Origin: an uncultured Bacteroidota bacterium
Lineage (GTDB): Bacteria > Bacteroidota > Bacteroidia > Chitinophagales > Saprospiraceae
Length of the DNA stretch: 60,513 bases
Assembly: GCA_937872515.1 (NCBI GenBank)
Contig: CALMSX010000088.1
Location: forward strand, 1 to 60,513
Direction: 5' to 3'
The position numbers and the translations under genes are program-made. Of this stretch, positions 16,777-26,860 are shown piece after piece (the first letter of the stretch is position 1; the number at the start of each line of letters is the position of its first letter). The notes beneath the pieces are model-generated. The model ran no database searches. It had not been told where the DNA came from and was given only the letters and a program-made list of their open reading frames with translations.

Positions 16777-19700
16777 TTATTGTTTTACGAATACAAAGGA
16801 CTGTGTTTGTTTTTCTGATAGAAGCTGAGCCATATAGGTGCCAGCAGTTAAAAAGGTAAATTGGTGACAGGCTTCATTTCCCTGGTAGACAATTTGTCCT
16901 AATGAGTTATACACCTGGAGGATAGATTTAGACAGATCTTGGTTGCTTCTTAAACAAAGCCACTCATTTACAGGATTAGGATACCATTGGAAGGCAAGAT
17001 GGGTGGCTTCTTCAGTGTTGACCAGCACATCTTTGATGTGATTGATGGCCGTATTGGTTACTATAGGGGCGTTTTGATCAAAGTAGATCTCTGCATAATT
17101 GCCAATAACGGTGCCGTTAGACAAATTGGGGAGGGTATTGATGACATAGGATATAAAGCCCTGACTTTGTTCTTCGTTTTGAACTTTGGCCGGTAGGTTG
17201 ATGACAGGGAAATCAATCTCAAAAATATCGCCATACAAACGGAGGTTACAGCTATGACTACTTGAAATCAACTGAATTGAATTTCTGTCTAAGTAAGTGG
17301 AAATAAGATCATAAATTCTAACCTGCCTGGCGGTGTCATTGCCCAGATTCTGAAATCGAATGGTGTAGGTCAATTCAAATGATTTATCTGAATTGTATCT
17401 GTATAATGTGTCGATCGGAGAAACGGAAATATCGTTGGGATCATACGCACATCGTACCAGGCTGCTGTAAATCGAAGAATCCAATAACTGGTAACTTTGG
17501 TCTGTGTTTTGGATGTAATAGGAGGTAAAAAAGGACAATGTGTCGCCCACGCTGTCTTCTGAAGGCACCGCCAGGGTAGCCTTAATTTTAAAGTTAGAAG
17601 GGGGAATCAAATTGGAAAAATTCCAAACAGCAAATCCTTGGTTGAGGTTGATTTCATTGGGCTGTGGAACGAAGTCAGACAGGGCATTCATGTCATTGTA
17701 GTATAAAATCAGCCGCCCTTTTTCATCATAACTACCTTCATTGGAGGCAGTGATGTAGATGTTGACTTTTTCATTACATCGGGTAGCGTCTGAGGTCATT
17801 CTGATTTTTCCTTTGTGGGAATTTTTGGCGTGAACGAAGCCAAAGTAGAAGATGGTGTCATTTTCATCGACGCTGTCGTATTGATATACCAGCATGGTAT
17901 CGGTAGTGGGCCTGAACTTTGGATTAAATTCTGATTTAATCGTGTAGGTGTTGGTCGGTTCACAATAAAAAACCATTTCTCCTTGTTCGTTGGAAATGAG
18001 AAGAGGGTCTAGGAAGTTGACATCGACTTTCACATTGAGAATACCGGGTTCATTGTTGTCCTGGAGACCGTTTTCATTGCGGTCATAAAAAGCGATGCCT
18101 TTGACAAGACCACCGGTGCAGATAATTTCAGAGGCTTGATTGCAGCCGGGTGCATTGTTGGTTAATTGGTAGGGCTTGTTTAAAGCAAGATAGCCACAAA
18201 CAAAGCGATTATTGCACATAGACAGTAGGGTATTGCCATAGATTTCCAGTCGCGTAACCTGGGTGGGGTCTACTTTGCGGAGCCCATTTAAATGAGTAAT
18301 TAAGGCTGCATTACCAATGGTAATCGTGCCTTTCACTAAACGAAGAGAAGGCCATGGACCCAATTCAGGAACCTTGATGACAGATACAATTCTCAAATCG
18401 CCCAGGATGGAATGCAGTTTTTGAAAAGAGGGAAGTTTAGTTAATGTTACACTGTTGATGGTTAATTTTCCTCTTATTATTTCCAGATTATTAAAATCAG
18501 GAAGGATCTCAATTCTGCTATCAAAGGTGACATTGCCATTGACTTCTCTCAAATTATTAAAGCCGCTTATTTTTTTTAATCCTACTGAGTTAACAACATT
18601 GATTTCTCCGCAATAATCAAGATTTTCAAAGCCATTGACTGAGGCAAGGGCAAAACAGTTGTAGACGTAGAATGAAAAAAGCTGGGTATTGTACAAATAT
18701 TTCAGTTGGTTGAAACCATTGAGGGTAGGAAGTTTATAATTATCTCTGAGGCTCAGCTGTCCCAGGGTGTCCAACGATGGGAATTCGGTAAGGTAGACCA
18801 ACGTTTTGTTGCCACTAAGGGTAAATGAACCTCCGCAATATCTGAGTTGTTGGAAGCCAAAAATGCTATCTACAACAGACTGGTTGTAGATGCCTAGATT
18901 TTCTTTAATCGTATGAAGCTTGTTGAATCCCTCAATTCTTTTTAAGTTAAAAGTTCCATTGATATTAAGTGATTTGACATACTGCAGCAGATCAAACTCT
19001 GGTAAATAGTTGATTTCTGTCAAGTTAATATCCAATTCACCTTTGACTTCCATCAATTGGTTAAAGTGGTTAAAAGATTGGGTTTTGAAACCGTACAGTT
19101 TCATGGGACCATTGACCTTTTGCAACAAGGGTGCAAATTGAATGTCATTTGCTTTGTTGGCACTTAGGTAAATATCCCCTGCTTCCCTCAGATTTAGGAA
19201 GGCCTCAAAGCTAGTTAATTCAGGTAGCTGCAAAAATAAACCCAGCGTAGCTTTCTCAAGATAAGGGAAGGGACAAAGCTGGGTGAGAGCCGGTAGATTC
19301 AGGGCAATGTTGCCGGCAGAAATCAACCGATCGAAACCTTCCAGCCTAGTAAGGTTGGGACAATTGGTAAGATTCAAATCATTGATAAAACGTGCATTGG
19401 GAGCAAGTTGAAAATGAGTTGCCAGTGGGAAAGCAAGGATTAACCTGCTGCCCAAAGAATCCAGCGATTGTAGTCCCTGATAAGAAAGAGAATTTGCTTC
19501 TGAGATGGTAAAATCTGACTTTACAAATCTCAATTGATCAAATGCAGGTAGGGTTTTAAGGTTGGGACTAAACTGAAAATTGAGTGAAATATTATTGCCA
19601 CAGTATTTAAGTTTTTCGCATGCCCTGACCACTTCCAGTTTTTTCATAAAATGAATTGAAAATGTGTACAAGAGGGTATCCACCTCATTGAAAGCATCAA

Positions 19701-20178
19701 TAGTATCCATCAACTCATTTTCACTTATGGAAATGGTGCCCACCTTGGTAAGTTTGTCGAACCCTCTGACTGACTTAAGTTTGGGGTTATTTTGGATTTC
19801 AATATTGAGTCCTACTTTTTGAAGCGAGTCAAAGGCTGGAAAGGTAGTCAATTGATCTGTGCTTAAAATGGAGAGATCGCCACCAATGTATTTGATGTTT
19901 GACAGACCCTGAATGGATGGCGTGTTTTTTACATTGAGCACCAGATCACCCAGTATGGTGTCAATTTTGAGCATAAGGCTCAGATCAGTAAAAGGATTTG
20001 CGGCTGAATTGATGAATGAGATCGACTTTTTTATTTTATGGCAATTGGGATATGTGGAAAAGAGCTGGTTGAGTTCAGCTTGCGTTTTGATCGTGATATT
20101 TCCTTCCGGACATTGACCAAAAGAGGTAACAAAATAAAAAGCAATAAAACAGGTAGCTAAAAAGAGGCGATTTCTCAT
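16777..20178 (-). CDS. Large surface protein: receptor-L-like repeats, SdrD-B-like domain, DUF7619-like domain, T9SS type A sorting domain
   Basis: 1133 residues with a signal peptide (about 1-21, ending TSFGQ). Residues about 25-640 are leucine-rich parallel-beta repeats of receptor-L-domain type (IQNNPKLKSVRGFDKLTKVG, LTNCPNLTRLEGFDRLISAG, and so on), at least ten turns. A short SdrD-B-like segment follows at about 690 (GIAFYDRNENGLQDNNEPGI). At about 880-1050 there is a DUF7619-like domain (YDPNDISVSP, YTIRFQNLGNDTARQVRIYD, YAEIYFDQNAPIVTNTA). The last 75 residues are a T9SS type A domain (WYPNPVNEWLCL, LQVYNSLGQIVYQG). Expected at the cell surface as a binding or adhesion protein; ligand unknown. 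Confidence 0.88.
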   Translation of the reverse strand: MRNRLFLATCFIAFYFVTSFGQCPEGNITIKTQAELNQLFSTYPNCHKIKKSISFINSAANPFTDLSLMLKIDTILGDLVLNVKNTPSIQGLSNIKYIGGDLSILSTDQLTTFPAFDSLQKVGLNIEIQNNPKLKSVRGFDKLTKVGTISISENELMDTIDAFNEVDTLLYTFSIHFMKKLEVVRACEKLKYCGNNISLNFQFSPNLKTLPAFDQLRFVKSDFTISEANSLSYQGLQSLDSLGSRLILAFPLATHFQLAPNARFINDLNLTNCPNLTRLEGFDRLISAGNIALNLPALTQLCPFPYLEKATLGLFLQLPELTSFEAFLNLREAGDIYLSANKANDIQFAPLLQKVNGPMKLYGFKTQSFNHFNQLMEVKGELDINLTEINYLPEFDLLQYVKSLNINGTFNLKRIEGFNKLHTIKENLGIYNQSVVDSIFGFQQLRYCGGSFTLSGNKTLVYLTEFPSLDTLGQLSLRDNYKLPTLNGFNQLKYLYNTQLFSFYVYNCFALASVNGFENLDYCGEINVVNSVGLKKISGFNNLREVNGNVTFDSRIEILPDFNNLEIIRGKLTINSVTLTKLPSFQKLHSILGDLRIVSVIKVPELGPWPSLRLVKGTITIGNAALITHLNGLRKVDPTQVTRLEIYGNTLLSMCNNRFVCGYLALNKPYQLTNNAPGCNQASEIICTGGLVKGIAFYDRNENGLQDNNEPGILNVKVDVNFLDPLLISNEQGEMVFYCEPTNTYTIKSEFNPKFRPTTDTMLVYQYDSVDENDTIFYFGFVHAKNSHKGKIRMTSDATRCNEKVNIYITASNEGSYDEKGRLILYYNDMNALSDFVPQPNEINLNQGFAVWNFSNLIPPSNFKIKATLAVPSEDSVGDTLSFFTSYYIQNTDQSYQLLDSSIYSSLVRCAYDPNDISVSPIDTLYRYNSDKSFELTYTIRFQNLGNDTARQVRIYDLISTYLDRNSIQLISSSHSCNLRLYGDIFEIDFPVINLPAKVQNEEQSQGFISYVINTLPNLSNGTVIGNYAEIYFDQNAPIVTNTAINHIKDVLVNTEEATHLAFQWYPNPVNEWLCLRSNQDLSKSILQVYNSLGQIVYQGNEACHQFTFLTAGTYMAQLLSEKQTQSFVFVKQ

Positions 20179-20199
20179 AGGTTAAATGATTTGATGTCT

Positions 20200-20207
20200 C
20201 AAAAATA
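20200..20207 (-). promoter_or_regulatory. Candidate -7 element for the receptor-L surface protein
   Basis: On the minus strand this reads TATTTTTG, matching TAnnTTTG, about 22 bases before the ATG at 20178. No clear -33 partner is seen. The region to 20335 is shared with the divergent WG-repeat gene. Confidence 0.35.
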
Positions 20208-20335
20208 CAACATTTTATATATTATAGAATCGGAATATGCGTAAATTTTGATTAGCATAGAATCGCTTTAAAGTAAAAATCGAATAGGGCTCTTTTCAAT
20301 AACTCATTATATTTACACATCATACAAACTACCCA

Positions 20336-21976
20336 ATGAAAAAGCCATTCATCATCCTCCTTTTCGTTTTGCTTTCGATTTCAATAATGGCACAAGAGCG
20401 AACACTGATATTGGTGCCTGGGAAAAAGGACCTCCTTTTGGATACCAACGGAGTTGTATTTTTTGAGCTCAATGACCTATTTGAGTTCATCAATTCTGAA
20501 ATCTACGGTGATGATGGCAGGAATGGTTATCACAGGAGTGTAGCTTACCCGTTTTATGGCTTTCCTTTCCTGGTAAAGCAGAGGGGCAATGGTGTTTTTC
20601 AGTTGTTAGACAAAAGCGGAGAAACAAAGGCGTGGTTGCCAAGGGGATTAAAAGGCGTCGCGGTAAAACAAGGGGGATTTTATCGGGCTTCAATGGAGGT
20701 GGATGAAAAATTGTATAGATCTACCCGTTTTGTTTTTTTGGATGGATCGGGCTCGCTTGTCTTTTCAAAAGAAGGATATAGATCCGCTTCTTCCTTTTCT
20801 GATGGCATAGCAGCGGTTAATTCAGGAGGCTGGATGTTTATCAATGACTTGGGGCATGAAGTAAAGATATTGCCCGACTCCATGAAAAATGCGCGAAGTG
20901 TCACTCGTTTTCATGAGGGTGTATCCATTGTTTTGATGAATCCATCATCAAAAAGTGGCATGCCTGTTTTCAGACCCTATGTTATAGATGCCAAAGGAAA
21001 TATTCTGGTTGATGTATCGGCTTTGTTTCCAGGCAAGGAAATAAAGAACATGCATGAGTTTAAAGGGGGTGTTTCTATGATTGAATTTTTTTGGGATTCC
21101 AAATTGCCTTACAGTGGCAGGCCGATCGCCTTCATCAATAGGTCGGGGAAAGTTTTGTTGGACGTAGACCATGTCATTGACGAAAAAGTGGGAGAGGCCG
21201 GTCATATTGTATTGAGCAGGAGGCAAAAAAATGGAGAAGATAAATGGGAAATGTATGAGCCCAATGGTAAACAGATTAAGTTGCCCATTGGTGTCAGCTA
21301 TATACAACCAATCTCAAAAAAGTATTTAAAACTTACTTTTAATGATCCAAAGATCAAAACAAAGAGTTCACTATATGATGTTCAGACCATGAAATTTGTA
21401 TATGAAACCACAGGCTACGATTGTATGGGTGTGGTCTATGACAGGGCATTGCTCAAAGGTGCCAATGAAGATGTTAAATTAATCCATCTAAAAACAGGGG
21501 CAACCCTATTTCAGTCTTCTCCTAAGGATCAAAAAGTATATGATCTGGACAGGTACAATGGAAAGATGGAAGACGTTAGTATTTTTTATTGTTTCAAAGA
21601 TGTTTGGGTGCCCAGGATTAGTGAAATGACAGGACTCAAAGAACTCAACTTATCCAATCTAACGATAGAAAATATTCCGCCAATTGCCAATAAGGAAAAG
21701 TTGTCCTTGTTGCGCATCAGTAACTGTAGAAAGCTGAAAGAACTGGATGGTGGAATCAACCAACTCACCAAATTGTCTATTAGTGGTGGTACTTCTCTGA
21801 AAGGATTAGATGTTTTTATTCAACAGCAAACCAGATTGAAAGAACTGCACCTCATCAATATGGATTTTAGCGAAATTGAAAAAGCAAACATTTTAAGAAA
21901 ATTCCCTAAGGCCGTAATCAAAGGAACTGCAAAAGATGCAGACTATGAGCTGCAGGAAGTGATTGATGGATTTTAA
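20336..21976 (+). CDS. Secreted WG-repeat-like protein
   Basis: 546 residues with a signal peptide (about 1-19, ending SIMAQ). Residues about 20-350 contain degenerate WG/KWG-like beta units in which D-x-x-G turns separate short strands: LLLDTNGVVFFEL, LLDKSGETKAWLPRG, VFLDGSGSLVFSKEGY, INDLGHEVKIL, IDAKGNILVDVS, INRSGKVLLDVDHV. The C-terminal 120 residues turn leucine-rich (LKELNLSNLTIENI, LSLLRISNCRKLKELDGG). Function unknown; the fold suggests a beta-propeller-like binding protein. Its stop lies 14 bases before a second WG-repeat gene, so the two are likely cotranscribed. Confidence 0.7.
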   Translation: MKKPFIILLFVLLSISIMAQERTLILVPGKKDLLLDTNGVVFFELNDLFEFINSEIYGDDGRNGYHRSVAYPFYGFPFLVKQRGNGVFQLLDKSGETKAWLPRGLKGVAVKQGGFYRASMEVDEKLYRSTRFVFLDGSGSLVFSKEGYRSASSFSDGIAAVNSGGWMFINDLGHEVKILPDSMKNARSVTRFHEGVSIVLMNPSSKSGMPVFRPYVIDAKGNILVDVSALFPGKEIKNMHEFKGGVSMIEFFWDSKLPYSGRPIAFINRSGKVLLDVDHVIDEKVGEAGHIVLSRRQKNGEDKWEMYEPNGKQIKLPIGVSYIQPISKKYLKLTFNDPKIKTKSSLYDVQTMKFVYETTGYDCMGVVYDRALLKGANEDVKLIHLKTGATLFQSSPKDQKVYDLDRYNGKMEDVSIFYCFKDVWVPRISEMTGLKELNLSNLTIENIPPIANKEKLSLLRISNCRKLKELDGGINQLTKLSISGGTSLKGLDVFIQQQTRLKELHLINMDFSEIEKANILRKFPKAVIKGTAKDADYELQEVIDGF

Positions 21977-21990
21977 AAAATAAATATGTT

Positions 21991-24741
21991 ATGAAAAAGG
22001 GGATGTTGATATTGGCTATGACTTTTACACTGATGTTGGCAATGGCACAAGTGTCTGACATCAGAGTGCCTGTCAAATCAGCCATGAAGTTTGGAGTGGT
22101 TGATGGCAACGAAGTTGAAATTGTGCCTCCTATTTATGAAAACGTAGCCATTTATTCAGAGTATAAATTGATTTTGCTCAATAAGAATGGCATGTGGGGT
22201 GTATTTGATTGGCATGGAAAGATGATTGTGGACTATGTGATTAGTGCCAGCGCGCATGGTAGTCTTGATTTTCCTGATGTAAGCAGAGTCAAAAATGCCA
22301 ACTATGAATACGGTAAATTTGCTACAAGTAACTTGTTGACCATTCATGACAAATATGCTAATGTGAGGTATTACATCAATCCCAACCACCGGCAAAGCAG
22401 CTATACAGCTTATGGTGGCACGAATCTATATGCACCGCAATACAATCTTCAAAATGTGGATTTCGCTCAAATTGACAATTTATTTAGGGTGGTCAACCGT
22501 GATCAAAGTATTACTTTTATTGATTCGACAGGCGTTTCGTTATTTGATGCCTCGTTTGAGGATGGTCAAATTGTCAATCCAAAATTGATAGCATTAAAAA
22601 AGGAGGGAAAGTATGCTTTATTCAATGGTAAGAAACAACTCACTCCTTTTGAATTTGAAAACAGTCCCTGGTTGGCCGGGAGCAATACGTTTTATCTTTA
22701 TAAAAAAATTAAGAAGGCAGACAACCAAACTACCAATCGGTATTACATCTTTTTGGCAGATGGTACTGTATTGGATTCTACCAGTTCGACACCCAATATG
22801 GATATTGCATTTGTGCTTGTCAATTATTTCCCCGGATTTTCATTGTATGATCAACTTGGTAAAAAGTTGTTTTCCAATCCCGAATTAACAGGAAGTTTTA
22901 TTCATTTGGGTAAAAATACCTTCATCAAAACCGAATCAAAGAATGGATCTGGTTTAATGACTTTGAATGGAGAAGAAATATATAAGCCAGAATGTGTGGT
23001 TAATAATAACTATTCGCATCGCAGTGTAAGTGTTACTTGCGGGCAAAGCTCAATGGTTTTAGATTCTTTGCTCAAACCGATATTTTCTATGGACAGCGTG
23101 GCCTCCTTGTATCCCAGCCAGCATGCCGATTGGTTTATTTACAGTGTCAACAAGTCGTGGGACATAAAGATGGGTTTGATCCGAAAGGATAAAAAAGTGA
23201 TAGAAAAACCGCTGTGGTACAGATTGGCGGTAGCAGACTGCGATAGTTTGTTTTTGGTTGAATTGGATACTATTAACCAAGTGAAAAAAGTGGGCAGAGA
23301 CGAGCCTTTGGTTTTATTGCCTGATCCGTGGCGATTGACGGTTAATTGTAAAGCAAAGCTAATTGAAGCATTTGATGGAAAAGAAACCTACCAGTTATTT
23401 GATTTCGAGGGTAAATTGGTCAAAAAATGGAATCAAAAAGACGTATGGGATGAAAGCAGATATGGTAAACATAAGTATAGAGTCAAAGAGGAAGGCAAGC
23501 AGTTTTTTATCACAGACAAAAAGGGCGTTCCGGTATTAAAAAATGTATTCCAAAATATTACGCCTATTTACGATGATAAAAAAGGCGAATCTGTTTATAT
23601 CTGTCAAACCGCCAAAAACACCCATCCTTCGGCAGTAGTTTACAACGATCAACTGAAGGTCATCACTCCCGTTGGATATTCCATACCGGCAGATTGGTAT
23701 CGGTACATGGATGAAAACCCGGGCACCCTTTGTGTGGTGAATGATGCAGATGTTGTAAAAAATAAATACTCGTTTCGATTTGGTATTTGTGATTATAAAG
23801 GAAAATGGATTGTATCCCCTTTTGTTGGTACCTTTAAATACATCGATCCCGGTTTGTTTATACTTCATTATTATGAAGAAAAAAAGATTAAATTCTACGA
23901 CAATATGGGGAATAGGACCTGCGATGATGATTTTTTAATGATTGAAAAGGGCAATGGCTCTGATTTTTTCCAGAACAGGATTTTGGTGGGTAATGTTAAA
24001 GATCCCAACTATATGAAAAAAGTAGAGGCCTTGAATTTGGAAAAACTTGAAATGGAGGTGGCAGTAGAGAAGTTAAAGGCCCTTGGTGAGCCTGAAATGG
24101 AGTATGGCTATCTCAATAAAAGAGGAAAAAAGGTATTGGATTTGAAATACCGCAAGGCCCAGCCTTTTCCGATGAGCGGAATTACCACAACGGTAGCCGT
24201 TGAAAAAAATGGAATGCTGATAAGCCAGGTAATAGACACCTCAGGCACCGTACTTTTTGAAGGGGAATTTGAAGAAATGGAGTTAATAGATTCTATGTAT
24301 TTTAAGGTAAAGAAAGAAGGTAAATGGGCTTTGGCTACCCATCAGGGAGTGGTACTAACACCTTATCAGTTTGATGAAATTTATTTTGAATCCCGTGGAA
24401 AATATTTCAATGCCAAAGGAGGAGATGAACGTTTTATTATTTCGATGGACTACAAGATATTGAACATGGGTAAATATTACAACGCGTTGACACAAAAGTT
24501 TAATGATTCTTATGTTGTAAAATTAATTAGCCAGGAAGCCGGCAGTTTTAAGACCACTGATAAGTATGTCATTTACGACAAAGACTTTGTTAAAAAAGCA
24601 GAAATTTTGGATGCTAAAGACATTGGAGGCGAGTACAATAATTTGCCACTGCCTCCGGGATATGTATTGGTAAAAAGAGATTATATGGGCAAAGATGTCT
24701 ATCTTTTTGATGTAAATAGAACTAAGTCATTGTGGAAGTAG
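21991..24741 (+). CDS. Secreted WG-repeat-containing protein
   Basis: 916 residues with signal peptide about 1-20 (LAMTFTLMLAMAQ). WG repeats are visible at several points: LLNKNGMWGVFDWHGKMIVD near residue 55, LIALKKEGKYALFNGKKQL near 200, VKKEGKWALATHQGVVLTPY near 775, and LNKRGKKVLDLKYR near 710. WG repeats are short beta units of undetermined function, frequent in Bacteroidota and Clostridia. No sorting domain at the C-terminus, so it may stay in the periplasm. Probably cotranscribed with the preceding WG-like gene; its stop lies 7 bases from the convergent FISUMP gene end. Confidence 0.8.
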   Translation: MKKGMLILAMTFTLMLAMAQVSDIRVPVKSAMKFGVVDGNEVEIVPPIYENVAIYSEYKLILLNKNGMWGVFDWHGKMIVDYVISASAHGSLDFPDVSRVKNANYEYGKFATSNLLTIHDKYANVRYYINPNHRQSSYTAYGGTNLYAPQYNLQNVDFAQIDNLFRVVNRDQSITFIDSTGVSLFDASFEDGQIVNPKLIALKKEGKYALFNGKKQLTPFEFENSPWLAGSNTFYLYKKIKKADNQTTNRYYIFLADGTVLDSTSSTPNMDIAFVLVNYFPGFSLYDQLGKKLFSNPELTGSFIHLGKNTFIKTESKNGSGLMTLNGEEIYKPECVVNNNYSHRSVSVTCGQSSMVLDSLLKPIFSMDSVASLYPSQHADWFIYSVNKSWDIKMGLIRKDKKVIEKPLWYRLAVADCDSLFLVELDTINQVKKVGRDEPLVLLPDPWRLTVNCKAKLIEAFDGKETYQLFDFEGKLVKKWNQKDVWDESRYGKHKYRVKEEGKQFFITDKKGVPVLKNVFQNITPIYDDKKGESVYICQTAKNTHPSAVVYNDQLKVITPVGYSIPADWYRYMDENPGTLCVVNDADVVKNKYSFRFGICDYKGKWIVSPFVGTFKYIDPGLFILHYYEEKKIKFYDNMGNRTCDDDFLMIEKGNGSDFFQNRILVGNVKDPNYMKKVEALNLEKLEMEVAVEKLKALGEPEMEYGYLNKRGKKVLDLKYRKAQPFPMSGITTTVAVEKNGMLISQVIDTSGTVLFEGEFEEMELIDSMYFKVKKEGKWALATHQGVVLTPYQFDEIYFESRGKYFNAKGGDERFIISMDYKILNMGKYYNALTQKFNDSYVVKLISQEAGSFKTTDKYVIYDKDFVKKAEILDAKDIGGEYNNLPLPPGYVLVKRDYMGKDVYLFDVNRTKSLWK

Positions 24742-24748
24742 GAGATGA

Positions 24749-26851
24749 TTATCTATTTTTCACACACCTGCACGAATACCCTATCTCTTTGATGCTGTTG
24801 AATTGTCCATCTGTGTTGGCAGAGATACCCGATTGACCGTTTTGATTGGTATCTGAAATTTCAAGTACGACAATGGCATTTTCACCATAACTGCCAGCTC
24901 CTTTATTGACAGACCACCAGGTACCTTTATTGCCTTTATTGCCAAATCTCCAGGCGCCTACCCAAAAGTTAGATTCACCTCCGGGCACTGCGTTAAAACC
25001 AGATGCACTGGAGGGCAGGGTGGAATTATCCCACAAAGCGGTTGTTGATAGTTTAAGGTTATTGATACCCCCCGAAGCCTGGAGTAGGTTGTTAAAATCT
25101 CCATTGGTAGGAAGTCTCCACCCATCGGGGCAGAGGCCTTGCACATTACCGGATGCACCGTACTCAAGCGGAGAATTGCCATTGGCTACCTCTTCAAAAG
25201 TATACAATCTACCGTACAAAAGATTATCAGCATTGTCCATATTATTGTACCAATGTCCTTTGTTTCCTGATTCCGTGTAACGCAAATTTTCAGTCATCCA
25301 TATGAGGTTGCCAATTGTGGAAGTGCAGTATTCATTGCCATCTCTTGGGTCGGTAAATTTTTGAGTGCAGTTGGCAATAACAGATGGATCCAGGATGTTG
25401 TCAATCAATACACAGCCCAGTCCGGCATCAATGTAAATTTGGCGGATGACCTGGTTGGAGGATTGGATGAGGAAGTTGTTATCGGTATTGCAGAAATAGG
25501 TATTGGGCAATTTGTTGTTGTCCACCCATATATCATAGCCACTGCTATGAGCGCCATTTCCGGAAGCAAAATCTGATCCGATATTGATCACAGCACCTAA
25601 GCCATTGTTGACAAATGTTACGTTGCGGAAAGTAGAGCATGTATTAATTTCCACAATGGGCCAGTCCATTTTTTTAAAGCGGGTTTCAAATTCGGGTGAT
25701 TCAATGCCATAGCTCGAAGGCAACCATCCTGAAACGTTTTGACCACCAAAAAATTCTACTTCAGCAAAGGCAACAGCACCAATTCCAAAAAATGCGTCGA
25801 GGGCTACCCTGGGTTGGGGATTGGAAAAGCTGCCTTTGTGCAGAAGTTCTGTTCTACCAAAACCATAAATGAATACACCACATTTTACCAAGTCAGGCAC
25901 TCCCAGAATTCCGATGTAGGTATCGAAGCCCAGTTTTACTTCAGCCGTACCTGCTCCGGTGGCTTGCCAACTTGAGTTTTCATTTTTGAGAGCATCATGG
26001 TGGATAAAGCTGTACTGAATGGTATCTGCCGTTGTTTCATCGTATTTAAAATCTATCGTGTAGGCACCAAATGTTTTCGAGATCTCTGGTGACTGAAGTT
26101 CTCCTGACAGCTCGAGGCTGCCAACTAATTTGGGCTGTATATAAATGGCAAGACCTGTGGTAGCGATAGGAGCTACTTCAATGGGGGGCGCTTTTACGTC
26201 TTTTTCAAAACTAACTGCCGCCCTTGCTACATAATTTCCAGATAGCGTGAGCTGTAAGTCTTCGAGGTGAAAGTGAAAGCGGGGGGCACCTGTAATACCG
26301 GAATTGGCATTGTACGAAGAGGTGAAATATGAATCTGTTTCATTATAAGAAAGCTCAACATCCATATCGGGTTCAATGTAACCTGACAAAGCGCTGTGCT
26401 CGCCGGTTTTCCATTTGAAGTTGGATGTATAAAGATCTCTGCTAACCGCAGTAAATCTGTCTGAGCGGGTGTCTATGGTCCAGGATTCATAAGCATCTTT
26501 CAGGGTGGCCTGGGTGGTATTGAAAATAATGGTGTTGTTATCGTTATCTATGGAGGTCACCTTTCGATAGAATGCTATGCCGGTGTTGGTGCCGGTGCTT
26601 ACCAGAACATCACCAACTTGTATCGTTTTTGCCCATGTAGCAGCTGCAGATGCCTTAATGGAGGTACTATCCACGTTTACAACATCTGATTCCTGTTCTG
26701 GTTTTAAAAGGGTGGTTTGCTCTTTGAGTACAACGTAATTGTCTTTTACTTCCTCATCTGACTTGATATCATTGGGATTTAATTCTTCATCCTGACAGGA
26801 TGTTATGATAAAGGCAAAAAAACCAATAATGATGTAGGTAATTAATTTCAT
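24749..26851 (-). CDS. FISUMP-domain lipoprotein
   Basis: 700 residues. Signal peptide with lipobox IITSCQ (C19), so lipidated at its N-terminus. Residues about 30-400 are beta-rich and unassigned (TWAKTIQVGDVLVSTGTNTG; YIQPKLVGSLELSGEL). The C-terminal 190 residues form a Fibrobacter succinogenes major paralogous (FISUMP) domain: FTDPRDGNEYCTSTIGNLIW, MTENLRYTESGNKG, CPDGWRLPTNGDFNNLL, and the closing GYSCRCVKNR. FISUMP domains are thought to act in surface display or substrate binding; no enzyme activity is known. It follows the FN3 gene by nine bases on the same strand and is the last gene of the minus-strand surface module. Confidence 0.85.
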   Translation of the reverse strand: MKLITYIIIGFFAFIITSCQDEELNPNDIKSDEEVKDNYVVLKEQTTLLKPEQESDVVNVDSTSIKASAAATWAKTIQVGDVLVSTGTNTGIAFYRKVTSIDNDNNTIIFNTTQATLKDAYESWTIDTRSDRFTAVSRDLYTSNFKWKTGEHSALSGYIEPDMDVELSYNETDSYFTSSYNANSGITGAPRFHFHLEDLQLTLSGNYVARAAVSFEKDVKAPPIEVAPIATTGLAIYIQPKLVGSLELSGELQSPEISKTFGAYTIDFKYDETTADTIQYSFIHHDALKNENSSWQATGAGTAEVKLGFDTYIGILGVPDLVKCGVFIYGFGRTELLHKGSFSNPQPRVALDAFFGIGAVAFAEVEFFGGQNVSGWLPSSYGIESPEFETRFKKMDWPIVEINTCSTFRNVTFVNNGLGAVINIGSDFASGNGAHSSGYDIWVDNNKLPNTYFCNTDNNFLIQSSNQVIRQIYIDAGLGCVLIDNILDPSVIANCTQKFTDPRDGNEYCTSTIGNLIWMTENLRYTESGNKGHWYNNMDNADNLLYGRLYTFEEVANGNSPLEYGASGNVQGLCPDGWRLPTNGDFNNLLQASGGINNLKLSTTALWDNSTLPSSASGFNAVPGGESNFWVGAWRFGNKGNKGTWWSVNKGAGSYGENAIVVLEISDTNQNGQSGISANTDGQFNSIKEIGYSCRCVKNR

Positions 26852-26860
26852 GGTAACAGC

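Noticed and set aside
24906..25280. 124-codon plus-strand frame opposite the FISUMP gene
   Set aside because: Shadow of a well-supported FISUMP domain on the other strand.
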